From NCBI GenBank assembly GCA_017999075.1, contig JAGOBX010000025.1, positions 1 to 15,449 of the forward strand: 15,449 nucleotides of DNA. Direction: 5' to 3'. Below are positions 1-7,382 of the stretch, in pieces. The stretch comes from Candidatus Babelota bacterium (GTDB lineage: Bacteria; JAGOBX01). The notes under the pieces are model-generated. The model was given only the letters and a program-made list of their open reading frames with translations. It had not been told where the DNA came from and did no database searches. The position numbers and the translations under genes were made by a program. Position 1 is the first letter of the stretch. Each line of letters begins with the position of its first letter.

Positions 1-443
1 ATATTAAGATGAATATAGATTTTGCTAAGAAATTAGTAAAAGTTCCGAAAATTTATTCGGTTAATTATTTTATGAAAGATGATGCAGGCCAGTTTATGAG
101 TGATAAAGTTGATAAATCAGTGTGGCTGAAATGGATGGAATTGCGTGTGAACAATGAAATAGAAGCAATTAAAACTCCAACAGGATTTATTCCTAAATAT
201 GATGATTTAAGAAAATTATTCAAACAGGTTCTTGGAAAAGAATATTCTAAAGAGCTTTATGAAAAACAATTTTCGTTTCGCTGCACAAAATGGATTGAAA
301 AACTTGATCGTCTTGAAAAGCAGTATAAAGAAACTATTCCTGATACTCCTAAAGAATTATATGATGAATATGAAAAACAGAGAAAAAGAATAGTTGAATT
401 GCAATCAAAAAAAGGTGATATTATTAGCCCGTTTGAATTATAA
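1..443 (+). CDS. pckG: Phosphoenolpyruvate carboxykinase (GTP), C-terminal part (5' end outside window)
   Basis: This is the C-terminal end of a GTP-dependent PEP carboxykinase, which interconverts oxaloacetate and phosphoenolpyruvate in the cytosol for gluconeogenesis or anaplerosis. The frame stays open to the left edge (codons before the ATG at 9 read I-K), so that ATG is almost certainly internal and the gene starts outside the window. Recognisable pieces, numbered from that Met, are a VNYFMKDDAGQF block (19-30) matching the family's 'VNWFrKDedGkF', then LKWMELRV (40-47), IKTPTGFIPKY (54-64), and a charged helical tail ending in GDIISPFEL. The tail resembles the shorter Thermococcus-like branch of the family more than the animal or E. 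coli enzymes. The P-loop and metal ligands lie upstream and cannot be checked. No clear terminator follows. Confidence is good for the family and moderate for the branch. Confidence 0.75.
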   Translation, partial: IKMNIDFAKKLVKVPKIYSVNYFMKDDAGQFMSDKVDKSVWLKWMELRVNNEIEAIKTPTGFIPKYDDLRKLFKQVLGKEYSKELYEKQFSFRCTKWIEKLDRLEKQYKETIPDTPKELYDEYEKQRKRIVELQSKKGDIISPFEL

Positions 444-491
444 TATTCTGGGATATTTCAAATATTATTAATAAATTTTATTATATTTTTT

Positions 492-497
492 AAGGAG
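492..497 (+). promoter_or_regulatory. Strong ribosome binding site of the aminotransferase gene
   Basis: AAGGAG lies 10 bases before the ATG at 508. It is the clearest Shine-Dalgarno site on the plus strand of the window and fixes that start. The surrounding 64-bp gap (444-507) is almost pure A/T and shows no convincing terminator for the upstream gene. Confidence 0.75.
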
Positions 498-507
498 AAA
501 AATTTAT

Positions 508-1830
508 ATGAATCCAATTGCTATTGAATTGAATGATAAAATTAAAAAATCAAACAATAGTTTATTAGATATGATGTCAGAACTCGGTAAGGAATTGTTT
601 TTTCCAAAAGGCATTTTGACACAAACAGCCGAAGCTAAACAGCATGCGAAAAAATATAATGCTACTATCGGGATAGCTAAGGAAAACGGCAAAGCAATGT
701 ATCTTCCGTCATTAATGAAATATTTTAATAATCTTGACATAGATGATATTACTCCATACGCGCCGTCTCCAGGTCAGCAGAAACTCCGTGAAATATGGAA
801 AGATCATATTTTTGACAAAAATAATGAACTTGAGAAGAATCTTAAAATAAGTCTGCCTGTAGTAACTAATGGAATAACCCATGGATTAAGTATAATTGCG
901 GAAATGTTTGTAAATCCCGGTGATATAATAATTATGCCTGATAAAATTTGGGGGAATTACCGATTAACTTATGTGACAAGATATAAAGCTGTGTTTAAGC
1001 ATTTTCCTTTATTTAATAGTAAGAACGGTTTTAATACCGAAGGACTTGAAGAAACAATCAATGAAGTTAAAAAAACAAAAAATAAAGCAATTGTTTTATT
1101 AAATTTTCCGAACAATCCTATCGGTTATTCGCCTACTGTCAAAGAGGCAAATCAAATATCAGAGATTTTGTTAAAATATGCTTCTACTGAATTTAAAATA
1201 GTAACAATTTTAGATGATGCTTATTACGGATTATTTTTTGAAAAAGAAGTTTATACAAATTCTTTATTCAGTAAATTAGCTGGTAAAAATGAAAATCTTC
1301 TTGCTATAAAACTTGATGCTGCTACAAAAGAAGATTATGTGTGGGGATTCAGATGCGGTTTCATAACTTATTCAATAAAATGTGAAAATTACGAAGAACT
1401 TAATGATGCTCTCGAAAAGAAAACAGGAGGATGTATAAGAGGAAATATATCTAATTGTTCAAATGTAAGTCAGTCTGTAATGACTAAATTATTACAGGAC
1501 AAGGGTGTTTATCTAAAAGAAAAACAAGAAAAATTTAATACTTTAAAACATCGAGCAGAGAAAGTTAAAGAAGTTTTGGCAAACTCGAAATATTCGGAAT
1601 TTTGGACAATGTATCCGTTTAATTCAGGATATTTTATGTGCATAAAACTTAAGGGAATGAATTCTGAAGAATACAGAAAATTTCTTCTTCATCAATATGG
1701 AGTGGGAGTAATAAGTCCGAACGATACTGATATCCGGATTGCTTTTTCTGCAGTTGAAGAAAAAGATATTGAAGACCTTTTTAATGTAATGCTTGAAGCA
1801 GCAGCGGAATTCACCAAAAAAGGAAAATGA
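508..1830 (+). CDS. Class I/II PLP-dependent aminotransferase
   Basis: A 440-residue fold-type I aminotransferase of the aspartate/aromatic superfamily. It is cytosolic and moves an amino group between an amino acid and a 2-oxo acid through pyridoxal phosphate. Expected landmarks appear in order: a substrate-entry stretch YAPSPGQQKLRE (84-95), NFPNNPIG (199-206) in place of the usual NPxNPTG, LDDAYYGLFF (235-244) whose Asp contacts the PLP ring, LDAATKEDYVWGFRCGF (269-285) with probable Schiff-base Lys274 and phosphate-binding Arg282, and RIAF (410-413) with the probable carboxylate-binding Arg410. The length is slightly above a typical AspAT (about 400). The start is fixed by AAGGAG at 492-497. 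The transketolase subunit gene begins 12 bp after its stop, so the two are probably co-transcribed. The natural substrate cannot be read from sequence; amino acid metabolism or amino-sugar formation are both open, although sugar aminotransferases usually belong to the DegT/AHBA group, which this is not. Confidence 0.88.
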   Translation: MNPIAIELNDKIKKSNNSLLDMMSELGKELFFPKGILTQTAEAKQHAKKYNATIGIAKENGKAMYLPSLMKYFNNLDIDDITPYAPSPGQQKLREIWKDHIFDKNNELEKNLKISLPVVTNGITHGLSIIAEMFVNPGDIIIMPDKIWGNYRLTYVTRYKAVFKHFPLFNSKNGFNTEGLEETINEVKKTKNKAIVLLNFPNNPIGYSPTVKEANQISEILLKYASTEFKIVTILDDAYYGLFFEKEVYTNSLFSKLAGKNENLLAIKLDAATKEDYVWGFRCGFITYSIKCENYEELNDALEKKTGGCIRGNISNCSNVSQSVMTKLLQDKGVYLKEKQEKFNTLKHRAEKVKEVLANSKYSEFWTMYPFNSGYFMCIKLKGMNSEEYRKFLLHQYGVGVISPNDTDIRIAFSAVEEKDIEDLFNVMLEAAAEFTKKGK

Positions 1831-1842
1831 TTTTTATATTTT

Positions 1843-2658
1843 ATGACAGATAAAATATTATTTTTAAAGAATAAATCAAAAGAAATAAGATTGGAAATTG
1901 TAAAAATGACTTACCGTCTCGGCGGCGGTCATATAGGTCCGGCGTTATCAGCGAATGATATATTGACAGTATTATATTATAATTTTTTAAATATAATGCC
2001 GGACAATCCTTTGAATGAAAACAGGGATAGATTTATTTTAAGCAAAGGTCATGCATGTTTTGGTTTTTATTATATTTTATCTGATTTGGGATTTTTTAAT
2101 AAAAATATTCTTTTACAAGTCAATAAAGACACTGATACTTTAGGCAGTCATCCAGAAATTAAACCTGAATGGGGAATAGAAATCACAACCGGCTCTCTTG
2201 GTCACGGCTTATCCATAGGATGCGGTATTGCGTTATCAGCAAAAATAAATGATAAGAAGTTTAGAACTGTAGTTTTAATGGGTGACGGAGAATGTCAGGA
2301 AGGTTCAGTATGGGAAGCGGCTATGTTTGCAAAGCAGCAAAAACTCGATAATTTAATAGGAATTGTTGATTACAATAAATTACAGGCAATTCAGCCAATA
2401 TCTGAAGCAGTAGACATTTTTCCGTTATCTGAAAAATGGAAATCATTCGGATGGTCGGTTCAGGAAATAGATGGACATAATATTGAACAAATAATCGGAT
2501 CTTTAGAGAAAATACCGATGGCTACAGGAAAACCTTCAATGATAATAGCTCATACAGTGAAAGGTAAAGGCGTATCTTACATGGAAAATAAACCGTTATG
2601 GCATTACAGAAGTCCTGATCAAAAAGAATATGAAATTGCTCTTACGGAATTAAGCTGA
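1843..2658 (+). CDS. Transketolase N-terminal (TPP-binding) subunit, no C-terminal partner beside it
   Basis: The 271-residue N-terminal half of a split transketolase, the thiamine-diphosphate-binding part of a heteromeric enzyme that transfers two-carbon ketol units between sugars. It shows GGHIG (28-32), SKGH (67-70), TGSLGHGLS (116-124), the diphosphate/metal motif GDGECQEGSVWEAA (147-160) closing with DYNK (176-179), HTVKGKG (237-243) and WHY (253-255). All catalytic landmarks of the N half are intact, so it is not a decayed copy. The usual gene for the C-terminal pyrimidine-binding half does not follow; a YfhO-like membrane protein gene comes instead, 41 bp later. A paralogous N subunit with its own C subunit lies about 8 kb away on the other strand. 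Either this subunit borrows that partner or its own partner is elsewhere. No strong Shine-Dalgarno site is seen; translation may depend on read-on from the aminotransferase 12 bp upstream. Confidence 0.9.
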   Translation: MTDKILFLKNKSKEIRLEIVKMTYRLGGGHIGPALSANDILTVLYYNFLNIMPDNPLNENRDRFILSKGHACFGFYYILSDLGFFNKNILLQVNKDTDTLGSHPEIKPEWGIEITTGSLGHGLSIGCGIALSAKINDKKFRTVVLMGDGECQEGSVWEAAMFAKQQKLDNLIGIVDYNKLQAIQPISEAVDIFPLSEKWKSFGWSVQEIDGHNIEQIIGSLEKIPMATGKPSMIIAHTVKGKGVSYMENKPLWHYRSPDQKEYEIALTELS

Positions 2659-2699
2659 AAAACAGTTTTTTTATATGTCTTATAAATGAGATACCGAAA

Positions 2700-5015
2700 A
2701 TGGAAAACAAAACAGGTTCCCTGCATCCGGATAATCAAAAGTTTATTCACAATAAGACCGCAATAATATTTTTTATTATTTTTGATATAATTATATTTTG
2801 GAAGCTTGTATTACCAGGTTATTTTATTGGCGGAGATATACGTGAATTTATTCTTCAAACTTCATTTTTTGATTCATTGAATATAAATTATAATAATTAT
2901 CAGTTTTGCGGAGTTCCGTCTTCTGTTCATTTCAGCGGGTTGAACTATATTTTTTCTTTTAATTTTTTAGGACTTTTTTTTTCTGTAAAAACCGCATTTA
3001 TTTTCCATTTAATAATTCTTCAATTATTTTTTTATAAATTTCTAAGATTATACTGCAAGAATTTAATACCTGCAATTACAGCTGTTTTAATGTTTTCTTT
3101 TGGCGGATATACTGCAAATTTATTTTATAAAGGCCACAACACTTTTTTTTATGCTGTTTCGTGGGGAATTGCAAATTTATATTTTAGTATAGTATTCTTC
3201 AGAACCTGTAAATTTAAACAGTTGATTTTTTTATTTGTTTCTGCATATTTGCAAATGACCTGCGGCAACCCATATATTGTAATATTTAGTTTTTCTCTAA
3301 TATTTTTTGTTATTATATATGAATTATTATGCGCGGAAAGCGCGTATGTGTTTAGCACAATAAAAAAAACTGGCATTAAGTTGATAATTATTGTTTTAGT
3401 GATTGTAGGAGGTTTTTTTGCGGGAAGCTCCAATTTTGTTAAAACAAATGCAGTTCTTGAAGATTCAATAAAAAAAACAGGATTTAATCTTAATGAATCA
3501 AAAAGATATTCGTATTCATTTGGACACCTGATTAATATTTTTGTCCCGGGTTTTTTCGGAAGCTCTCAACTGAGTAATTTTTGGGACAACAGCTTTGAGG
3601 ATGTAAGCGGATATGTTTCTGTGTTATATTTGATAATATTTTTTTACGGACTGCCTATTATTATAAATAATAGAAAATTAATTTATCTTTTTCTGATTTC
3701 TCTTCTGTTTCTTGTAATTTCAATGGCTGACATATTTCCTTTATATAACTTATTATTTCAATTTTTTCCGGTTTTTAAAATTTTTAGAGGACCGGTTCGT
3801 TTTTTATTTTTCTTTTCATTTTTTTCCGTATTTTTTATATCAGTATTGTTTGATAATGTCTTATCTTTTCCTCCGCCTCGAAAAATCAAATTAAAAATCA
3901 TTATGGTATTATCTGTTTTATTTATAGTAGCGGTAAAGTTGAATATAATGCATTTTATTAATGATATAGTTCAATCATTATTTGAAGGACATAATAAATT
4001 GAGTTATTTTTTCCGGAAAATGATGATAAATCAATATACTGCGGAAAGTTCTATTATAACATTTTTGTTATTTATTTTATTTTATTCTACTATTTTTATA
4101 TTTATTGACCGGAAAAAAAGCAAGATTTTGTTGACATTAGTATTATGTGTTGAATTATTTTTATTTTTTAATGTTTATTCATTTGTTAAAATAAATAAAA
4201 ATGCAGTTTTGAATAATAATTTTTATAAAAAACTAAAAATGCTGTCTGGTGATGACCGTATTTTTTTTGTAAATGATTTCCGTAATATTAATGATCATTT
4301 ATTGTATAAAATAAAATCTCTTAATGCGTATAATCCGGCAATGCCATTCAAATTTATAGAATATATTTTTTTATCGAATCAGGAAAAATTGAATTTTGAA
4401 TATGAAAAATTGTCAAATAGAATAGGAAAAATTAATATAAATTCTGCTGTTTTTGATATGACCAATACCAGATATGTCATTTCCCCGCAGGAATTTTCTG
4501 AACACGGATATCAATTAATAAATAAAATAGACGGATATTCAATTTATAAAAATGTTTATGCATGGAATTATGTTGAAGTTTTTTCCGAATGGCAGGTTTT
4601 AAATGAAAAAGAGATTACTCAAAATTTGAAAAACTTGAAACGCGGTGAAAAAAAATTATTTTTACATAATATGCCTGAAATTAAATCTAATCATGAAAAT
4701 ATTCAGTATAAAATATCGGATTATGTTGAAATTTCTAAAGATGACAAATATTTAATTAAATTTAATGTCGATGTTTGTAATGATGCTGTAATTTTTTTGC
4801 CGATAATGTTTGATAAGTTTTTTGAAGCTTATGTGAATGGAAAAAAAACAGATATTATGCGGTCAAATAAAATATTTATTTCTTTTCCTGTAAAGAAAGG
4901 ATTTAACCATATTGAATTATTGTATAATCCTGATTATTCAGTATTAAAATTTATTTTATCAGGAATATTATTTTTTGCAGCAGGAGCAGTTATTTATAAA
5001 AAAACAGTTATTTGA
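2700..5015 (+). CDS. YfhO-like multi-pass membrane protein, probable GT-C glycosyltransferase
   Basis: A 771-residue integral membrane protein. Residues 20-490 form many very hydrophobic segments (about a dozen), about 250 mostly soluble residues follow, and a last membrane helix (about 748-767) ends in a basic tail. YfhO-like signatures are the acidic first outer loop GGDIREF (44-50), GHNTFFYAVSW (145-155), RGPVRFLF (363-370) and a C-terminal outer domain with AYVNGKKTDI and VKKGFNHIELLYNP, corresponding to the family's 'DGk..v....' and 'v.aGkh.i.f.Y.P' pattern. Known YfhO of Firmicutes is a GT-C enzyme that takes a sugar from a polyprenyl phosphate made by its GT2 partner CsbB and adds it to a surface polymer. 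Such a GT2 domain is encoded in the convergent operon here, which supports a similar role, but the acceptor is unknown. No good Shine-Dalgarno precedes the ATG. The stop overlaps the convergent gene's stop by 8 bp. Confidence 0.75.
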   Translation: MENKTGSLHPDNQKFIHNKTAIIFFIIFDIIIFWKLVLPGYFIGGDIREFILQTSFFDSLNINYNNYQFCGVPSSVHFSGLNYIFSFNFLGLFFSVKTAFIFHLIILQLFFYKFLRLYCKNLIPAITAVLMFSFGGYTANLFYKGHNTFFYAVSWGIANLYFSIVFFRTCKFKQLIFLFVSAYLQMTCGNPYIVIFSFSLIFFVIIYELLCAESAYVFSTIKKTGIKLIIIVLVIVGGFFAGSSNFVKTNAVLEDSIKKTGFNLNESKRYSYSFGHLINIFVPGFFGSSQLSNFWDNSFEDVSGYVSVLYLIIFFYGLPIIINNRKLIYLFLISLLFLVISMADIFPLYNLLFQFFPVFKIFRGPVRFLFFFSFFSVFFISVLFDNVLSFPPPRKIKLKIIMVLSVLFIVAVKLNIMHFINDIVQSLFEGHNKLSYFFRKMMINQYTAESSIITFLLFILFYSTIFIFIDRKKSKILLTLVLCVELFLFFNVYSFVKINKNAVLNNNFYKKLKMLSGDDRIFFVNDFRNINDHLLYKIKSLNAYNPAMPFKFIEYIFLSNQEKLNFEYEKLSNRIGKININSAVFDMTNTRYVISPQEFSEHGYQLINKIDGYSIYKNVYAWNYVEVFSEWQVLNEKEITQNLKNLKRGEKKLFLHNMPEIKSNHENIQYKISDYVEISKDDKYLIKFNVDVCNDAVIFLPIMFDKFFEAYVNGKKTDIMRSNKIFISFPVKKGFNHIELLYNPDYSVLKFILSGILFFAAGAVIYKKTVI

Positions 5016-6480
5016 ATTTCAGAAGTTTATCGTAAAAAATCCGTTTTAAAAAAGTAAAATTCAGCAGATCATTTTTTTTTAGAAAAGCGTCTATAATAAT
5101 TTTAAAAAAATGCGCTTTTAAAAATTCAAAATAAAATATTTTTTCACGTCTAATCAAATCAGCACGGTTAAAATCAGGTGTTTCTATTATCGGAATATTA
5201 AATTTTGAATCGCATAATTCGTTTTTTATAAAATAATTGTTTTTTACGCATTCATCAAAAAGTTTTGTTCCGGCAAGAGGTGTAGCAAAAGAAGTTGCTA
5301 CGCCGTTAAGTTTCAATTCTTTAATTTGACTGATAGTTTTATTGAAAGATTCTTCTGTTTCACCAGGCATACCTATAATATAATATGCAAAAATTGAGAG
5401 GCCTGCTTTATTGGCGTTTTCAACAACTTCTTTGATTTTTTCATCTGATATGCCTTTTCCAATAATTTTATTTCTTATATAACTGTCGCCGCTTTCTATG
5501 GCTATGCATATTCTGTGGCAACCTGATTTTTTCATAATTTGAAGAGTTTCTAAATCAAGGGTTTTTGCTGAAAGCCCGTTTGGAGTATTCCATTTAATTT
5601 TAATGTTTTGTTTTATTATTTTTTCGCATATTTGAATGGTTCTGTTTTTATCAAATGAGAAATTGTCATCCATCACAAAAAGTTCATCTATTAAAAAATG
5701 TTTTTTTAAATAAAGAATTTCATCCACCACATTTTCCGCGCTTCTTGATCTCCATTTGGGTCCATGCGATAAATACATACTGCAAAAACTGCATCTGTTC
5801 GGGCAAGATCTGCTTGTTATAATGCTTGCCTTTCTTTTGAATCCAAGTCCGTATAATTTCATTTTATAATTATTATAAAAGTTAAAGTTAATGCTTTCTC
5901 TGTCAGGGAAAGGAATTTCATCAAGGTTATTTATAAAAATTGATTTAGGATTAATTACTATATTTTTATTTTGTTTATAACCTATGCCGTCTATGTTATT
6001 CAGAGGCGAGTTATTTATTATATTTTTTATAAGTTGCGCAAAAGATTCTTCTCCTTCGCCTATTATTAAATAATCAATATATTCTGATTTTAATGTCAGT
6101 TCTGGAAAAATAGTAGGATAAATTCCGCCGACAGTAATTTTAATTTCTTTATTTTTTTTTTTGATTATCTCAGCCAATCTGAACATTTCGGATTTACGCA
6201 TAGAAAACATATTAGTTAAACCTACCATATCAGGATTAATTTCATTTACTTTATCTGCTATTTCATGAATAGTTAGTCCATATTGGTAATGGTTTATTTT
6301 TTTTTTGACGCCGGTTTCTGATACCGCATCTATAATATTAACATCTACAGAATCAGATAATTTTTTTTTCAGATATGAAGAAATATATAATAATCCTATA
6401 GGTTCCATTAAGTAAAAGTTTCCAGATTCGAATTCAAAACCAGGATTTATTAAAAGTATTTTATATTTACTTTTCAGCAT
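5008..6480 (-). CDS. B12-binding-domain radical SAM protein
   Basis: A 490-residue class B (cobalamin-type) radical SAM protein of the BchE-like group. Residues 1-155 form the Rossmann-like cobalamin-binding domain: MEPIGLLYISSYL (25-37), NPDMVGLTN (82-90), VGGIYPT (117-123) and GEGEESF (141-147). The radical SAM barrel follows, with SRSCPNRCSFC (223-233), that is Cys226-x3-Cys230-x2-Cys233 for the 4Fe-4S cluster, then DDNFSFD (271-277), IAIESGD (326-332) and YYIIGMPGETEESF (366-379). The DxHxxG cobalamin-ligand motif is not seen, as is common in this group. Such proteins do radical C- or P-methylation, ring closure or sulphur chemistry; the substrate here is unknown. It is the last gene of the minus operon, and its start overlaps the methyltransferase's end by 14 bp. 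A weak GGGGA lies about 12 bases upstream of the ATG. In this setting a role tailoring a sugar or lipid of the surface module is an inference. Confidence 0.88.
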   Translation of the reverse strand: MLKSKYKILLINPGFEFESGNFYLMEPIGLLYISSYLKKKLSDSVDVNIIDAVSETGVKKKINHYQYGLTIHEIADKVNEINPDMVGLTNMFSMRKSEMFRLAEIIKKKNKEIKITVGGIYPTIFPELTLKSEYIDYLIIGEGEESFAQLIKNIINNSPLNNIDGIGYKQNKNIVINPKSIFINNLDEIPFPDRESINFNFYNNYKMKLYGLGFKRKASIITSRSCPNRCSFCSMYLSHGPKWRSRSAENVVDEILYLKKHFLIDELFVMDDNFSFDKNRTIQICEKIIKQNIKIKWNTPNGLSAKTLDLETLQIMKKSGCHRICIAIESGDSYIRNKIIGKGISDEKIKEVVENANKAGLSIFAYYIIGMPGETEESFNKTISQIKELKLNGVATSFATPLAGTKLFDECVKNNYFIKNELCDSKFNIPIIETPDFNRADLIRREKIFYFEFLKAHFFKIIIDAFLKKNDLLNFTFLKRIFYDKLLKFK

Positions 6481-7354
6481 ATGTAATAATGTTCCCCACG
6501 TTTAATCCTATTTTTAAATCTAATAATTTTAACAATCCGGATAATTTGATAAATATGTTTTTTATTTTATAATTTACAGGAAGCATTTCAATCCAGTATT
6601 TAAGTTTATAACTGTTTTTTAAATTTTTTACTTTAATATTTTTGAATCCTGATTCTGCGAGTAGTTTTGATATAGTATTTTTATTAAAGTAATAAATATG
6701 TCCTAAATTTATAACAGGATTTTTTTCTCCTAAAATAAAAGTCAAGTATGAATCTATGTTGTGAGTAACCAGTATAATTTTTCCGCCATGATTTAATAAG
6801 GAAAGACAGTCGTTTAAAAATTTATCAGGTTCAAGCAGATGATCCAATACCATAAACGCGCAGATAACATCAAATTTTTTGCCGTTTAAAGAATCTTTTG
6901 AAAATACATCATTTATTATATGCTTTTTTATTTCCGGATCAGAATTGGAAACAGCTGTTTTTGAAGGTTCTATTCCGCAAACATTTTTTATTCCGAATTC
7001 AAGGGCTTTTTTTAGAAATATGCCGTCGCCGCATCCTATTTCAAGAAGATAATTATCTTTTTTTATATTAGTTTTTTTTAAGAAGTCAAAGTAAACTTCA
7101 GCAGCGTCATTGCTTTCCGAAGTATGTTCATCGCTGCTGTTTTTGTACAATTCGCTCAGTTCATTTTGATCAAGCACAGGATTTGAAAAATGCAGACCGC
7201 AGTTATTGCATTTTATAATCCTGTAATGTTTCGTATTATTCCTTGCGCGCGTAGAAACAAAATCTGATTTTATTTCATTTAAAGAAATATTTGCTTTAAA
7301 TTTTTCAATAATGTTATTATTATTTTTGCAAAAAATACATTTTGTATCAATCAT
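6467..7354 (-). CDS. SAM-dependent methyltransferase with N-terminal zinc-type Cys motif
   Basis: A 295-residue class I methyltransferase. An N-terminal four-cysteine knuckle (Cys6-x2-Cys9 and Cys49-x2-Cys52) looks like the putative zinc-binding domain found in front of sugar and small-molecule methyltransferases. The SAM-binding core starts with LLEIGCGDG (103-111), has the acidic Glu129 in VCGIEPSK after strand 2, and FDVICAFMVLDHLLEP (161-176) as motif II/post-II. The C terminus (about 210-295) is basic and amphipathic, perhaps membrane-proximal. It lacks the extra C-terminal domain of the roughly 410-residue sugar C-methyltransferases, so an O- or N-methyltransferase is as likely. It lies 28 bp after the SDR-GT2 fusion gene and overlaps the radical SAM gene by 14 bp, placing it in the surface-sugar operon. 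No Shine-Dalgarno is visible before its ATG, so it may be translated by re-initiation. The substrate is not known. Confidence 0.85.
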   Translation of the reverse strand: MIDTKCIFCKNNNNIIEKFKANISLNEIKSDFVSTRARNNTKHYRIIKCNNCGLHFSNPVLDQNELSELYKNSSDEHTSESNDAAEVYFDFLKKTNIKKDNYLLEIGCGDGIFLKKALEFGIKNVCGIEPSKTAVSNSDPEIKKHIINDVFSKDSLNGKKFDVICAFMVLDHLLEPDKFLNDCLSLLNHGGKIILVTHNIDSYLTFILGEKNPVINLGHIYYFNKNTISKLLAESGFKNIKVKNLKNSYKLKYWIEMLPVNYKIKNIFIKLSGLLKLLDLKIGLNVGNIITYAEK

Positions 7355-7382
7355 ATTTTTATTTAATTATAATTATCGGCGC

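Noticed and set aside
453-465. ATATTT-C-AAATAT palindrome after the PEP carboxykinase gene as an operator or terminator
   Set aside because: A single-base loop cannot form a hairpin, and such A/T palindromes are common by chance here.
2659-2699. AAAAAC-A-GTTTTT motif before the YfhO-like gene as a terminator or attenuator
   Set aside because: The loop is one base and the stem is A/T only; no stable structure is expected.
3149-3433. Antisense 94-codon frame inside the YfhO-like gene
   Set aside because: No start site signal and no recognisable motif; explained by hydrophobic codons read from the other strand.
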